Assembly (NCBI RefSeq): GCF_019844075.1
Contig: NZ_CP081964.1
Coordinates: 1,116,001 to 1,180,000, forward strand
Origin: Curtobacterium sp. TC1
GTDB lineage: Bacteria; Actinomycetota; Actinomycetes; Actinomycetales; Microbacteriaceae
Length of the DNA: 64,000 nucleotides
Direction of reading: 5' to 3'
The notes under the pieces are model-generated. The model was given only the letters and a program-made list of their open reading frames with translations. It ran no database searches and was not told where the DNA came from. Positions 27,931 through 40,859 of this stretch are shown piece after piece. The stretch's first letter is position 1. The number at the start of each line of letters is the position of its first letter. Made by a program: the position numbers and the translations under genes.

Positions 27931-29037
27931 ATGCGTGTTCTGGCGGCGATGAGCGGTGGGGTCGACTCGGCGGTGGCTGCTGCCCGGGCGGTCGACGCCG
28001 GGCACGACGTGGTCGGGGTGCACCTGGCGTTGAGCCGGATGCCGGGCACGCTCCGCACCGGCAGCCGCGGGTGCTGCACGATCGAGGACTCGATGGACGC
28101 CCAGCGCGCTGCTGCGGCCCTCGGCATCCCGTACTACGTGTGGGACTTCTCGGCCCGGTTCAAGGAGGACGTCGTCGACGACTTCGTCGCCGAGTACCAG
28201 GCCGGGCGCACCCCGAACCCCTGTATGCGGTGCAACGAGCGCATCAAGTTCGCCGCCCTGCTCGAGAAGGCCCTGGCCCTGGGCTTCGACGCCGTCGCGA
28301 CCGGGCACTACGCCTCGATCGTCACCGGACCGGACGGCTCGCGCGAACTGCACCGGTCGGCCGCGTGGGCGAAGGACCAGTCCTACGTGCTCGGGGTCCT
28401 GACCGCCGAGCAGCTGCAGCACGCGATGTTCCCGCTCGGGGCGACCCCGTCGAAGGACGAGGTCCGGGCCGAGGCCGCCGAGCGTGGCCTGACGGTCGCG
28501 CAGAAGCCGGACTCGTACGACATCTGCTTCATCCCGGACGGCGACACCCGCGGCTGGCTGGCGGACCGCGTCGGCACGGCGCCCGGCAAGGTCGTCGAGC
28601 GTGACGGCACGGTCGTCGGTTCGCACGAGGGCGCGACCGGCTACACCGTCGGTCAGCGACGGGGCCTCGCCCTCGGTCGCCCGGCGCCGGACGGCAAGCC
28701 GCGCTTCGTGCTCGAGATCCGCCCGAAGGACAACACCGTCGTGGTCGGGCCGAAGGAAGCCCTCGCCGTGACGTCGATGTCGGGCTCGCGGTTCACCTGG
28801 GCCGGGACGGCCCCGGCCGACCCGGCGACACCGTTCGCCTGCGACGTGCAGATCCGCGCGCACGCCGACCCGGTGCCCGCGACCGCGCGGGTGCAGGACG
28901 ACGTGCTCGTGATCGACGTCGACGAGCCGCTGCACGGGGTCGCACCCGGGCAGACGGCCGTGGTCTACGTCGGCACGCGGGTGCTCGGACAGTGCACGAT
29001 CGACAGCACCGTCAGCGCCGTCCCCGTCGGCGCCTGA
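27931..29037 (+). CDS. mnmA: tRNA-specific 2-thiouridylase
   Basis: 368 aa. It thiolates U34 of Lys/Glu/Gln tRNAs. The PP-loop SGGVDS (8-13) binds ATP. The catalytic cysteine pair is in NPCMRCNE and [10 protein letters not shown]. The C-terminal domain with [10 protein letters not shown] is intact. It is the first of two plus-strand genes with ligA, though each has its own start signals. Confidence 0.96.
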   Translation: MRVLAAMSGGVDSAVAAARAVDAGHDVVGVHLALSRMPGTLRTGSRGCCTIEDSMDAQRAAAALGIPYYVWDFSARFKEDVVDDFVAEYQAGRTPNPCMRCNERIKFAALLEKALALGFDAVATGHYASIVTGPDGSRELHRSAAWAKDQSYVLGVLTAEQLQHAMFPLGATPSKDEVRAEAAERGLTVAQKPDSYDICFIPDGDTRGWLADRVGTAPGKVVERDGTVVGSHEGATGYTVGQRRGLALGRPAPDGKPRFVLEIRPKDNTVVVGPKEALAVTSMSGSRFTWAGTAPADPATPFACDVQIRAHADPVPATARVQDDVLVIDVDEPLHGVAPGQTAVVYVGTRVLGQCTIDSTVSAVPVGA

Positions 29038-31437
<2,400 letters not shown>

Positions 31438-31549
31438 GCCCGACCGCGAGCACGCCGTCGACGTGTCCGCCCGCCGCGGCGCGCCGTCCGACGCACCCAG
31501 TTCGGGGGACAAGTTGCAACGCGCATGACCGATCCTCGGGCTTTCTCCT

Positions 31550-31555
31550 TACACT
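31550..31555 (+). promoter_or_regulatory. -10 box of DUF1023 hydrolase gene
   Basis: TACACT, with a leader of about 57 nt ending in AGGGGGAG six bases before the TTG start at 31619. Confidence 0.45.
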
Positions 31556-31618
31556 CGACAGAGCATCACCCGTCGTCTGCAGGGGGACGGCGGGACGGCC
31601 TTCCAGGGGGAGACCCGA

Positions 31619-32986
31619 TTGCTGCTCATCGCCGCGGCTCTGCTCACCGCCTCGATGCACTCGCTCGGAGTGATCGAGGCCCCCGTCGCGCCTCCGTCCC
31701 ACGCCACCACGGCCACCGTGACGGTCGCGCTGGTCTCCGAACGCCACGCGGTGCCCCAGCCGGTCATGACCGGGGGACAGATCGACGTCGACACCGTCGC
31801 GACCGCGCACGGACGCGCCTTCCTCGACGACCTCCGCACCCTCGGCGCCGGTGCCCTGCGCCGTGCCGCGGACGACCGACGCGTGGTGGCGACCGCACAG
31901 GACGACCCACCCGCCGCGGCCGTCGTCGCGCAGTGGTGGGCGGGGCTCGACGCCGACGAACAGGACACGCTCCTGGCGCACGCGCCCTCGATCGTCGGCA
32001 ACCTCGAGGGCGTGCCCTACGCCGTGCGCGACCGGGCGAACCGGTCGACCCTGGCCAGCGGCCTCGCCGACCACGACACGACTGCCGCCCACGCCGCGAT
32101 GCTCGGACAGGTACGGGACTCGCTGCGGCGCGAGCCCGGTGACCCGCAGCGGTTCCTCGTCACGCTCGACACCCGGGCAGCGGGACGAGCGGCGATCAGC
32201 ATCGGCGACCTCGACACGGCGGCGGACGTCACCGTCATCGTGCCCGGGATGTTCTTCACCGTGACGGGGCAGATGGCCGACTTCACGAACACCGCCAACG
32301 ACCTGGCGAGCGAGCAGGCGACCCTCGCACCGCTGGCAGCCGGTGGCTCCGGTGACGGGTCCGGCGTCGCCGTCGTGGCGTGGATGGGCTACCGCACGCC
32401 CGACCTGTCGAACATCATGTCGCTCAGCCTCGCCGACACCGGAGCACAGCGACTCGAGCGCACCGTCGACGGTCTGCGGCAGATCCGCGACGGCGACCAG
32501 CCCCGGCTGAACATCGTGGCGCACTCCTACGGGTCGACCACGGCGCTCATGGCGCTCGCCTCCGGACGGATGAGTGCCGACACCCTCACCGTCCTCGGGT
32601 CGCCGGGCAGCGACGTCCGGTCGTCGGCGGAGCTGGCCGTCGCCTCGGACGAGGTGTTCGTCGGCGTCGCGCACAGCGACCCGATCGCGGGGTCCGGGTA
32701 CTACGGCACGGATCCCGGCGGTGCGTCCTTCGGCGCCACCGTGATGGACCTGGCCGGCGGGGCCGACGCGCTGGCCGCCGGCGACCTGTTCCGCCGTCCG
32801 GTCGGGCACAACGACTACCTCAAGCCCGGGACCGCGTCGCTGCACGACGTCGCCCTGATCGGCGTCGGCCGCGGCGACCTCGTCCGCGAGCAGGTCCGAC
32901 GTGGCAGCACCGGTGACGACGGCGTCGTCGGGGCGTCGATCGACATGTACCTGGTCCGTCCACAGGACCTGCAGCCGCGCGACTGA
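31619..32986 (+). CDS. Alpha/beta hydrolase, DUF1023 (Abhydrolase_8) family, probably secreted
   Basis: 455 aa. The C-terminal domain (about 185-440) is an alpha/beta hydrolase with nucleophile S303 in AHSYGST. The SxxxGHNDYL segment near residue 397 probably supplies the catalytic His. A hydrophobic N-terminus (LLIAAALLTASM) looks like a signal or anchor. I chose the TTG at 31619 because AGGGGGAG lies six bases upstream; the next candidate, ATG 12 codons later, would remove most of the hydrophobic stretch. The substrate is unknown, as for the family. It stands alone between ligA and the PBP gene. Confidence 0.82.
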   Translation: MLLIAAALLTASMHSLGVIEAPVAPPSHATTATVTVALVSERHAVPQPVMTGGQIDVDTVATAHGRAFLDDLRTLGAGALRRAADDRRVVATAQDDPPAAAVVAQWWAGLDADEQDTLLAHAPSIVGNLEGVPYAVRDRANRSTLASGLADHDTTAAHAAMLGQVRDSLRREPGDPQRFLVTLDTRAAGRAAISIGDLDTAADVTVIVPGMFFTVTGQMADFTNTANDLASEQATLAPLAAGGSGDGSGVAVVAWMGYRTPDLSNIMSLSLADTGAQRLERTVDGLRQIRDGDQPRLNIVAHSYGSTTALMALASGRMSADTLTVLGSPGSDVRSSAELAVASDEVFVGVAHSDPIAGSGYYGTDPGGASFGATVMDLAGGADALAAGDLFRRPVGHNDYLKPGTASLHDVALIGVGRGDLVREQVRRGSTGDDGVVGASIDMYLVRPQDLQPRD

Positions 32987-33042
32987 CGCGGTGCGGCCCT
33001 GGACGTGACCGGATCGTGACCGGTGGCCGACGTGCCGGGCGT

Positions 33043-33086
33043 GCGCCGGGCCTCCCGGTCGGATCCGCGACCGCGCGCGGATCGCG
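33043..33086. repeat. GCGCCGGGCCTCCCGG motif and GATCCGCG inverted repeat
   Basis: In the 201-bp gap after the hydrolase, 33043-33058 carries the GCCTCCC motif common to several intergenic regions. It is followed by a short inverted repeat, ATCCGCG/CGCGGAT (about 33062-33082). It may act as terminator, but no T-tract is present. Confidence 0.45.
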
Positions 33087-33174
33087 ACCCGCGTCGGGTG
33101 GTGCCTGAGCGGCAACCTGAGCGACGGCGCAGCCTCAGTCGGTTCCACGGCAGAACCAGTACAGCCCGCCTCCC

Positions 33175-33180
33175 TACGGT
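33175..33180 (+). promoter_or_regulatory. -10 box of leaderless PBP gene
   Basis: TACGGT, 7 nt before ATG 33188. Confidence 0.6.
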
Positions 33181-33187
33181 TCGGGGC

Positions 33188-35512
33188 ATGCGTGTGGTGC
33201 GATGGCCTGGTGCTCTCCTGATGTTCGTGGTGATGTCCGTGCTCGCCGGCATGCTCGTCGCCGTCGCGGTGACGCCGGCGGTCGCCGTCGCGGGTGAGAG
33301 CACCTCCGGAGCGGTCGCGTTCTTCGAGGACCTGCCGAGCTACCTCGACGTGCAGACGCCGCAGCAGGTCTCGTCGGTGTACGCGACGAAGGGCGGCAAG
33401 CAGGTCAAGATCGCGTCGTTCTACGCCGAGAACCGGACGAACGTCACAGCCGACCAGATGGCGGACACGCTCAAGCAGGCCGCGATCGACACCGAGGACC
33501 CCCGGTACTACGACGAGGGCGGCATCGACGTCCTCGGCACGCTGCGCGGAGTCGCCGCGACCGTCGTCGGCGGCGACGTCCAGGGCGGGTCGAGCATCAC
33601 CCAGCAGTACGTCAAGAACGTCCTCGTGCAGCAGTGCGAGGAACTCACCGGCAAGGACCAGGCCGCCACGGCGAAGAAGGTGGAGGCCTGCTACCAGGAC
33701 GCGGCCGGCGTCACCCCGCAGCGGAAGCTGCAGGAGATGCGGTACGCGATCGCCGTCAACAAGAAGTACTCGAAGGACGACATCCTGACCGGGTACCTGA
33801 ACATCGTCGGGCTGGGCGGCCGGGTCTACGGCGCCGAGGCCGGTGCCGAGTACTACTTCGGGGTGCACGCGAAGGACCTGTCGCTCGTGCAGTCGGCGAC
33901 GCTCGTGGCGATCCTCAACAACCCGTCGAACCTGCGCATCGACGTACCGAGCGACAAGGACAACGGCTCGGCCAACGGGTACGCGCTGACGAAGGAGCGC
34001 CGCGACTACGTGCTCCGCCGGATGCAGGCGCACGGGTCGATCACGAAGGCCGCGATGACGAAGGCGATCGCGACGCCGGTCACGCCGAAGATCACCGAGA
34101 CCGCGAACGGCTGCTCGACCGCGGCGACGAACGAGGACGCCGGCTACTTCTGCGACTACGTCCGCGACCAGGTGCTGCAGGACCCGGCGTTCGGCAAGAC
34201 CGCCGCAGCACGCATCGCGACCCTCGACACCAAGGGCCTGCAGATCCACACCTCGCTCGACCTCGACCTGCAGAGCCAGGCGCAGACCGCGCTGTCGACC
34301 TACGTGCCGTCCACGATGGCCGGCGTCGACGTCGGCGGCTCGAACGTCACCGTCGAGCCCGGCACCGGACGCATCATGTCGATGGTGCAGAACACGTCGT
34401 ACACGCAGGGGGACAACGCCGCAGCGGGGTCGACCGCGGTGAACTACAGCGCGGACTCCGGGTACGGCAACTCCGGAGGGTTCCAGACGGGGTCCACCTA
34501 CAAGGTGTTCACCCTGGCCGAGTGGCTCGCGACCGGCCACACCCTGTCCGAATCGGTGTCGACCACCGAGCACACCTTCCAGAACTCGGAGTTCACCAAC
34601 TCCTGCCAGAACGTCAGTGGCGGGACGTGGCCCGTCGCGAACGCCGAGTCCGTGCCGGCCTCGATGACCGTGCAGGCCGCCACCGTCGAGTCGATCAACA
34701 CCGCCTTCGGCGCGATGGGCAAGCAGCTCGACCTCTGCAAGATCGCGCAGCTCGCCCAGTCGATGGGGATCCACCGCGCCGACGGCGGTGCCCTCGGGCA
34801 GACCCCCTCGTCGATCCTCGGCGTCAACGAGCTGTCGCCGATCGACCTCGCCGAGGCGTACGCGGGCTTCGCGAACGGCGGTGTCGTCTGCACGCCGACC
34901 GCCATCGACTCGGTCACCGAGTCGGACGGCACCAAGATCACCCCGACGCCGTCGTCCTGCACGCAGGGCGTCTCGGCGGACGTCGCCGGCACCGTGGACT
35001 ACGCGCTGCAGGGGGTGCTGTCGGGCTCCGGCACCGCAGCCAGCGCGAACCCGGGCGACAGCGTGCCGAAGTTCGCGAAGACCGGCACGACCGACGGCGA
35101 CGTGCAGAACTGGCTCGTGGCGTCGTCGACGAAGTACACGAACGCCACCTGGATCGGCAACGTGCAGGGGAACGTGAGCCTGGCGAACTGGCCGTTCCTG
35201 CAGGGGACCACCGGGTACAGCGCGAAGTTCGGCGTCGGGAAGTCGATGATGGCGTACCTGGACCAGACGGTCGGTGGGGACGCGCTGCCCGCTCCGAGCC
35301 AGGCGATGATCGGGCAGGCCAGCCACGCGTCGCAGTCGCAGTCGCAGTCCTCGCAGTCGTCCTCGGGATCCTCGTCTGGACAGGGGGCCTCGCAGGGCGA
35401 CCAGACGACGCAGACCACGCCGACGCAGCCGACTGCTCCTTCCACTCCGGCAGCACCGGCGGCTCCCGCTGCCACGGCGGCTCCGGCAGCGGGCGACCAG
35501 AACGGGAAGTGA
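33188..35512 (+). CDS. Class A penicillin-binding protein (transglycosylase/transpeptidase)
   Basis: 774 aa. An N-terminal membrane anchor (about 8-36) is followed by a GT51 glycosyltransferase domain (about 60-250) with TEDPRYYDEGGID and GSSITQQYVKN, and a transpeptidase domain with STYK (S436), SIN (502-504) and KTGT (K631). It polymerises and cross-links peptidoglycan outside the membrane. A Ser/Gln-, then Pro/Ala-rich tail (about 720-774) ends the protein. There is no PASTA domain. Translation is probably leaderless. It lies upstream of gatC, which has its own promoter. Confidence 0.94.
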   Translation: MRVVRWPGALLMFVVMSVLAGMLVAVAVTPAVAVAGESTSGAVAFFEDLPSYLDVQTPQQVSSVYATKGGKQVKIASFYAENRTNVTADQMADTLKQAAIDTEDPRYYDEGGIDVLGTLRGVAATVVGGDVQGGSSITQQYVKNVLVQQCEELTGKDQAATAKKVEACYQDAAGVTPQRKLQEMRYAIAVNKKYSKDDILTGYLNIVGLGGRVYGAEAGAEYYFGVHAKDLSLVQSATLVAILNNPSNLRIDVPSDKDNGSANGYALTKERRDYVLRRMQAHGSITKAAMTKAIATPVTPKITETANGCSTAATNEDAGYFCDYVRDQVLQDPAFGKTAAARIATLDTKGLQIHTSLDLDLQSQAQTALSTYVPSTMAGVDVGGSNVTVEPGTGRIMSMVQNTSYTQGDNAAAGSTAVNYSADSGYGNSGGFQTGSTYKVFTLAEWLATGHTLSESVSTTEHTFQNSEFTNSCQNVSGGTWPVANAESVPASMTVQAATVESINTAFGAMGKQLDLCKIAQLAQSMGIHRADGGALGQTPSSILGVNELSPIDLAEAYAGFANGGVVCTPTAIDSVTESDGTKITPTPSSCTQGVSADVAGTVDYALQGVLSGSGTAASANPGDSVPKFAKTGTTDGDVQNWLVASSTKYTNATWIGNVQGNVSLANWPFLQGTTGYSAKFGVGKSMMAYLDQTVGGDALPAPSQAMIGQASHASQSQSQSSQSSSGSSSGQGASQGDQTTQTTPTQPTAPSTPAAPAAPAATAAPAAGDQNGK

Positions 35513-35525
35513 CTGCTCGGGCCAA

Positions 35526-35531
35526 TAGACT
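35526..35531 (+). promoter_or_regulatory. -10 box of gatCAB operon
   Basis: TAGACT between the PBP gene and gatC. The leader is about 28 nt and contains GACGGAGC before ATG 35566. Confidence 0.5.
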
Positions 35532-35565
35532 GTCGGACATCCCACGAACCGATCGACGGAGCACC

Positions 35566-35865
35566 ATGCCTGACATCACGAGCGAGCAGGTCGCGCACCT
35601 GGCGAACCTCGCGCGTATCGCACTCACGCCCGACGAGATCGAGAAGCTGACCGGGGAGCTGTCGCACATCGTCGAGAGCGTCGCCAAGGTCGCCGAGGTC
35701 GCGACCGACGACGTCCCGCTGACGAGCCACCCCGTGCCGCTCGGCAACGTCACCCGACCCGACGTCGTCGGCCAGACGCTGACACAGGAGCAGGCGCTCT
35801 CCGGGGCGCCCGACTCCGACGGCGAACGGTTCCGAGTGACCGCGATCCTGGGAGAAGAACAGTGA
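35566..35865 (+). CDS. gatC: Aspartyl/glutamyl-tRNA amidotransferase subunit C
   Basis: 99 aa. GatC clamps GatA and GatB in the complex that amidates Glu-tRNA(Gln) and Asp-tRNA(Asn). It shows the family opening [21 protein letters not shown] and a conserved [16 protein letters not shown]-terminal wrap. Its stop overlaps the GTG start of gatA (GTGA). It is first of a three-gene coupled operon. Confidence 0.95.
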   Translation: MPDITSEQVAHLANLARIALTPDEIEKLTGELSHIVESVAKVAEVATDDVPLTSHPVPLGNVTRPDVVGQTLTQEQALSGAPDSDGERFRVTAILGEEQ

Positions 35866-37406
35866 CCGACATCACGCGCATGAGCGCCGCAGCACTCGCC
35901 GACGCCCTCGTGGCACGCGACGTCTCGAGCGTCGAGGCCACGCAGGCCCACCTCGACCGCATCGCCGCGGTCGACGGCGACGTGCACGCCTTCCTGCACG
36001 TCAACCAGAACGCCATCGCGGTCGCGAAGTCGATCGACTCGCGCCGTTCGGCCGGCGACGACCTCGGGCCCCTCGCCGGTGTCCCGATCGCGATCAAGGA
36101 CGTCCTGTGCACGCAGGACATGCCGACGACCTCGGGCTCGAAGATCCTCGAGGGCTGGGTGCCGCCGTACGACGCCACCCCGGTCGCCAAGCTCCGAGCC
36201 GCCGGCCTCGTGCCGCTCGGCAAGACCAACATGGACGAGTTCGCGATGGGCTCGACCACCGAGTTCTCGGCGTACGGTCCGACCCACAACCCGTGGGACC
36301 TCGACCGCATCCCCGGCGGCTCCGGCGGTGGCTCGGCCGCTGCCGTCGCCGCGCACGAGGCACCCATCGCACTCGGTTCCGACACCGGCGGCTCGATCCG
36401 CCAGCCGGGCGCCGTCACCGGCACCGTCGGCGTGAAGCCGACCTACGGCGGGGTGAGCCGCTACGGCGCGATCGCCCTGGCGTCCAGCCTCGACCAGATC
36501 GGCCCGGTCGCGCGCACCGTCCTCGACGCCGCGCTCCTGCACGACGTCGTCGGCGGGCACGACCCGCGCGACTCCACCTCGATCCCCGACGCCTGGCCGT
36601 CGATGGCCGCCGCCGCTCGCGAAGGGCTGCAGGCGGACACGCTGCGCGGCCTGCGCGTCGGCGTGGTCAAGGAGCTGGCCGGTGGCGACGGCTTCCAGGC
36701 CGGGGTCACCCAGCGCTTCCAGGAGACCGTCGCCCTGCTCGAGTCGGCCGGTGCGGTCGTCGTCGAGATCGACGCCCCGTCCTTCGCCTACGCGATCAGC
36801 GCCTACTACCTGATCCTGCCGGCCGAGGCCTCGTCGAACCTGGCGAAGTTCGACTCGGTGCGCTTCGGACTCCGGGTCACGCCCGAGAACGGTGCCACCG
36901 TCGAGGACGTCATGGCCGCCACGCGCGAAGCCGGGTTCGGGCCCGAGGTGAAGCGTCGCATCATCCTCGGTACCTACGCCCTGAGCGCCGGGTACTACGA
37001 CGCGTACTACGGCTCGGCGCAGAAGGTCCGCACGCTCGTGCAGCGGGACTTCCAGGCCGCCTTCGAACAGGTCGACCTGCTCATCAGCCCGTCGGCCCCG
37101 ACGACCGCGTTCCCGATCGGTGAGCGCATCGACGACCCGCTCGCGATGTACCTCAACGACCTCACCACGATCCCCGCGAACCTGGCGGGCGTGCCCGGCA
37201 TGAGCATCCCGAACGGCCTGGCGCCCGAGGACGGCCTGCCCGTCGGCGTGCAGCTCATGGCCCCGCAGCGCGAGGACGCCCGCCTGTACCGCTACGGTGC
37301 GGCGCTCGAACGTCTGCTCGAGCAGCAGTGGGGTGCCCCGCTCATCGACCGGATCCCGGACCTCGACCAGAGTCAGCAGTCGGCTGCGCAGGAAGGTGTG
37401 ATCTGA
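35862..37406 (+). CDS. gatA: Aspartyl/glutamyl-tRNA amidotransferase subunit A
   Basis: 514 aa amidase-signature enzyme that releases ammonia from glutamine for GatB. The catalytic Ser-cisSer-Lys system is visible: K79 in IAIKDVL, the GGSGGGSAA segment, and nucleophile S178 in [10 protein letters not shown]. The GTG start overlaps gatC and the stop overlaps gatB (TGATG). Confidence 0.96.
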   Translation: MTDITRMSAAALADALVARDVSSVEATQAHLDRIAAVDGDVHAFLHVNQNAIAVAKSIDSRRSAGDDLGPLAGVPIAIKDVLCTQDMPTTSGSKILEGWVPPYDATPVAKLRAAGLVPLGKTNMDEFAMGSTTEFSAYGPTHNPWDLDRIPGGSGGGSAAAVAAHEAPIALGSDTGGSIRQPGAVTGTVGVKPTYGGVSRYGAIALASSLDQIGPVARTVLDAALLHDVVGGHDPRDSTSIPDAWPSMAAAAREGLQADTLRGLRVGVVKELAGGDGFQAGVTQRFQETVALLESAGAVVVEIDAPSFAYAISAYYLILPAEASSNLAKFDSVRFGLRVTPENGATVEDVMAATREAGFGPEVKRRIILGTYALSAGYYDAYYGSAQKVRTLVQRDFQAAFEQVDLLISPSAPTTAFPIGERIDDPLAMYLNDLTTIPANLAGVPGMSIPNGLAPEDGLPVGVQLMAPQREDARLYRYGAALERLLEQQWGAPLIDRIPDLDQSQQSAAQEGVI

Positions 37407-38911
37407 TGGCGCAGAAGGACGCGCTCATGGACTTCGACGAAGCACTGGAGCGCTACGAGCCGGTGCTCGGCTTCGAGGTGCACGTCGAGCTCGCGACGAA
37501 GACCAAGATGTTCTCGGACGCACCGAACTTCTTCGGTGGCGAGCCGAACACGAACGTGACGCCGGTCGACCTCGGGCTGCCCGGGTCGCTGCCGGTCGTG
37601 AACGCGCAGGCCGTGCGGTACTCGATCCAGCTCGGGCTCGCGCTCGGCTGCTCGATCGCCGAGTCGTCGCGGTTCGCCCGGAAGAACTACTTCTACCCGG
37701 ACAACCCCAAGAACTACCAGGTCTCGCAGTTCGACGAGCCCATCGCGTTCGAGGGCGAGGTCGAGGTCGAACTGGCGGACGGCACGATCTTCAACGTGCC
37801 GATCGAGCGCGCCCACATGGAAGAGGACGCCGGCAAGCTGACGCACGTCGGCGGTGCCACCGGCCGCATCCAGGGCGCCGAGTACTCGCTCGTCGACTAC
37901 AACCGCGCCGGGGTGCCCCTGGTCGAGATCGTCACGAAGCCGATCTTCGGCGCCGAGCACCGCGCTCCCGAGCTCGGTGCCGCGTACGTGCAGGTCATCC
38001 GCGACCTCGTCCGGGCACTCGGGGTCTCCGAGGCCCGCATGGAACGCGGCAACCTGCGCTGCGACGCCAACATCTCGCTGCGCCCCCGCGGCCAGGAGAA
38101 GCTCGGCACCCGCACCGAGACGAAGAACGTCAACTCCTTCCGTGCCGTCGAGCGTGCGATCCGCTACGAGATCCAGCGCCAGGCCGCGATCCTGGCCGAC
38201 GGCGGCACCATCACGCAGGAGACCCGCCACTGGCACGAGGACACCGGCCGCACGTCGGCCGGCCGTCCGAAGTCGGACGCCGACGACTACCGCTACTTCC
38301 CCGAGCCCGACCTGCTGCCGGTCGTGCCGGACCCCGCGGTCGTCGAGGAACTCCGAGCGTCCCTGCCCGAGGCACCGGTGGCTCGCCGCCGTCGTCTCAA
38401 GGGCGAGTGGGGCTTCGCCGACCTGGAGTTCCAGGACGTCGTGAACGGCGGGCTGCTCGACCAGGTCGAGGGCACCGTCGCCGCCGGAGCCGCGCCGCAG
38501 GCCGCGCGCAAGTGGTGGACCGGTGAGATCAGCCGCGTCGCGAACGCGCAGGACGCCGAGCCCGGCGACCTCGTGTCGCCGCAGCACGTCGCCGAGGTCA
38601 TCGCGCTCGTCGAGTCCGGTGACCTGACCGACCGCCTGGCCCGCCAGGTGCTCGAGGGCGTCATCGCCGGCGAGGGCTCGCCGGCCCAGGTCGTCGAGGC
38701 CCGCGGGCTCAAGGTCGTGTCCGACGACTCGGCGCTCACCGCCGCGGTCGACGAGGCGCTCGCCGCGCAGCCCGACGTGCTCGCCAAGATCCAGGACGGC
38801 AAGGTCCAGGCCGCCGGCGCCATCATCGGCGCCGTGATGAAGGCCATGAAGGGCCAGGCGGACGCCGCCCGCGTGCGCGAGCTGGTGCTGGAGCGCGCGC
38901 AGCAGTCGTAG
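37406..38911 (+). CDS. gatB: Aspartyl/glutamyl-tRNA amidotransferase subunit B
   Basis: 501 aa. The kinase-like GatB core ([38 protein letters not shown]) is followed by the helical and YqeY-like C-terminal domains. It activates the misacylated tRNA and accepts ammonia from GatA. The start ATG 37406 overlaps the gatA stop. Presence of the full gatCAB set implies indirect Gln-tRNA synthesis. A GGAGGCGCGG hairpin terminates the operon. Confidence 0.96.
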   Translation: MAQKDALMDFDEALERYEPVLGFEVHVELATKTKMFSDAPNFFGGEPNTNVTPVDLGLPGSLPVVNAQAVRYSIQLGLALGCSIAESSRFARKNYFYPDNPKNYQVSQFDEPIAFEGEVEVELADGTIFNVPIERAHMEEDAGKLTHVGGATGRIQGAEYSLVDYNRAGVPLVEIVTKPIFGAEHRAPELGAAYVQVIRDLVRALGVSEARMERGNLRCDANISLRPRGQEKLGTRTETKNVNSFRAVERAIRYEIQRQAAILADGGTITQETRHWHEDTGRTSAGRPKSDADDYRYFPEPDLLPVVPDPAVVEELRASLPEAPVARRRRLKGEWGFADLEFQDVVNGGLLDQVEGTVAAGAAPQAARKWWTGEISRVANAQDAEPGDLVSPQHVAEVIALVESGDLTDRLARQVLEGVIAGEGSPAQVVEARGLKVVSDDSALTAAVDEALAAQPDVLAKIQDGKVQAAGAIIGAVMKAMKGQADAARVRELVLERAQQS

Positions 38912-38931
38912 ACCGGATCCGTTGACGGACA

Positions 38932-38963
38932 GGAGGCGCGGTGCCGGCTGGCACCGCGCCTCC
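38932..38963 (+). terminator. Terminator of gatCAB (GGAGGCGCGG-type stem)
   Basis: A perfect 14-bp stem, 38932-38945 with 38950-38963, and a 4-nt GGCT loop, 20 bp after gatB. No T-tract. It contains the GCGCCTCCC motif that recurs in the window. Confidence 0.85.
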
Positions 38964-39008
38964 CGTCGATCCTGGGGACGCGTCAGCGACCCGGTGACAG
39001 GATGAGTC

Positions 39009-40088
39009 GTGTCCGCAACGATCCGCGCCATCGGAACCGCCGTCCCGGAGACGACGCTCGAGCAGGCTGCGGTGCGGGATCTCTTCGCCGCGCAGCCCGA
39101 GCTCGGTCGTCTCGGTCGGCGGCTCGTCCCCGCAGCCTTCGACGCCTCGGCGGTCGACCACCGGCACACCGTGCTGGACGAGCTCGACCGCGAACGACCC
39201 GCCGGCGCCTTCCGTGACGCGTACGGCGCCCTCCACTCGCCGTCGACCGGCACCCGCAACGACCGGTACCGCGAGCTCGCACCGGCGCTGTTCGTCGACG
39301 CCGCTCGTGACGCCCTCGATCGTGCGGACGTGGACGCCGCCTCGGTCACGCACGTCGTCACGGTGTCGTGCACGGGCTTCACGCAACCCGGTCCGGACCT
39401 GGACATCGTGACCGCGCTCGGGCTGCCGCGCGCCGTCTTCCGCCACCACATCGGGTTCATGGGCTGCTGTGCGGCGTTCCCGGCCCTGCGGATCGCCGCC
39501 GCGTTCGCCGAGGCCGACCCGGGCGCCGTCGTGCTGGTCGTCTGCGCCGAACTCTGCACCCTGCACGTCCGCGCGAGCGACGACCCCGACCAGGTCGTCG
39601 CCAACAGCGTCTTCGGCGACGGCGCCGCGGCCGCCGTCGTCACGGCCGACGGTCCCGGCCTGCGCCTCGACGCGTTCGCCACCGCCGTCGTGCCCGAGAG
39701 CGCCGGCGAGATGGCGTGGAACATCGGCGACGAGGGCTTCGAGATGGTCCTGAGCACCGCCGTGCCCAAGCTCGTCGGCACCAGCGTCGCCGAAGCCGTC
39801 GCGTCGCTGCTCGACGGTCCCGCCGCCGACGTGCCGGTGTGGGCCGTGCACCCCGGTGGCCGCGCGATCCTCGACCGGACCCAGCAGGCGCTCGACCTGC
39901 CGGACGCGGCGATCGCTGCGAGTCGCACGGTCCTGCGCGACCACGGGAACATGTCGAGTGCGACCGTGCTGTTCGTGCTCCGCGAAGCCGTCGACGCCGG
40001 CGTCCCGGACGGGGCACCCGTGGTGGCGCTCGCCTTCGGCCCCGGGCTCACCGTCGAGAGCGCGCGACTGACCATGGTGCGCACGTGA
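39009..40088 (+). CDS. Type III polyketide synthase
   Basis: 359 aa, the standard length. The catalytic triad is visible: C153 in GFMGCCAAFPALR, H281 in AVHPGGRAI and N314 in DHGNMSSATVLF, plus SCTGF and a C-terminal AFGPGLTVE loop. It should extend an acyl-CoA starter with malonyl-CoA to an alkylresorcinol, alkylpyrone or similar product in the cytoplasm or at the membrane. The start is GTG 39009. A poor -10-like CAGGAT lies 5 nt upstream. It is coupled to a methyltransferase gene by a GTGA overlap, but no UbiA or oxidoreductase gene follows. Confidence 0.93.
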   Translation: MSATIRAIGTAVPETTLEQAAVRDLFAAQPELGRLGRRLVPAAFDASAVDHRHTVLDELDRERPAGAFRDAYGALHSPSTGTRNDRYRELAPALFVDAARDALDRADVDAASVTHVVTVSCTGFTQPGPDLDIVTALGLPRAVFRHHIGFMGCCAAFPALRIAAAFAEADPGAVVLVVCAELCTLHVRASDDPDQVVANSVFGDGAAAAVVTADGPGLRLDAFATAVVPESAGEMAWNIGDEGFEMVLSTAVPKLVGTSVAEAVASLLDGPAADVPVWAVHPGGRAILDRTQQALDLPDAAIAASRTVLRDHGNMSSATVLFVLREAVDAGVPDGAPVVALAFGPGLTVESARLTMVRT

Positions 40089-40807
40089 GCCGTCCCGACG
40101 GCGGCTCCACGGGCCTCCCGGTCCTCGACCTGCGCACCCGTGCGCTCGACCTGACCGAGCTCATGGACGACCCGGACTGCGATCCGCGCGCGCTGGCGCG
40201 CACCTTCCGGCGGTTCGCGCTCGTCAACGCCCTGGTGAGCGGGTGGCGATCGGCGTGGCGGACGCACGTCGTGCCGGCCCTGCCGGTCACCGGCCGCGGA
40301 CGGGTGCTCGACCTCGGGTGCGGTGGCGGCGACCTGGCCCGGGCCGTCGTGCGGTGGGCGGCGAGCGACGGGTTCGACGTCGAGGTCGTCGGGGTCGACC
40401 CGGACCCGCGGGCGATCGACGCCGCGAACCGACGGGCGCCGCGGGGCGTCAGCTTCCGGCAGCAGTCGAGCGGTGACCTGGTGGCGGCGGGGGAGCGGTT
40501 CGACGTCGTCGTGTCGAACCACGTGCTGCACCACCTGGGAGACGACGAGCGGACGGGCTTCCTCGCCGACTCCGCTGCGTTGGCGTCGGGCCGCAGCGTG
40601 CACTCGGACATCCGTCGGTCACGGGAGGCGTACCACGCCTACGCGCTGGCGTCGCCGTTGGTGTCCGCTGGGACCTTCGTCCGGGTCGACGGTCTGCGGT
40701 CGATCCGCCGGTCCTTCACCCTGGCGGAGCTGCGGGACACGTTGCCGAGCGGGTGGCGGGCGGAACGGGCATCGCCGCACCGGGTGCTGGCGGTCCGCGA
40801 CGCCTGA
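40085..40807 (+). CDS. SAM-dependent class I methyltransferase, partner of type III PKS
   Basis: 240 aa. SAM motif I is VLDLGCGGGD (about residues 78-87), with acidic motif II at VVGVDPD and a NHVLHHL motif IV region. Its GTG start overlaps the PKS stop, so it most likely O- or C-methylates the polyketide. The region between motif IV and the C-terminus has LSDSAALASGRSVHSDIRRS, typical of small-molecule methyltransferases found beside bacterial type III PKS genes. The substrate is inferred from coupling only. Confidence 0.86.
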   Translation: MSRPDGGSTGLPVLDLRTRALDLTELMDDPDCDPRALARTFRRFALVNALVSGWRSAWRTHVVPALPVTGRGRVLDLGCGGGDLARAVVRWAASDGFDVEVVGVDPDPRAIDAANRRAPRGVSFRQQSSGDLVAAGERFDVVVSNHVLHHLGDDERTGFLADSAALASGRSVHSDIRRSREAYHAYALASPLVSAGTFVRVDGLRSIRRSFTLAELRDTLPSGWRAERASPHRVLAVRDA

Positions 40808-40846
40808 CGCTCAGGGCGGTTCCGCCAGCCGGCCTATCGCGTCCGC

Positions 40847-40852
40847 TAGCGT
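40847..40852 (+). promoter_or_regulatory. -10 box of leaderless GlxA-type regulator gene
   Basis: TAGCGT, 7 nt before ATG 40860. Confidence 0.6.
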
Positions 40853-40859
40853 CGACGGC

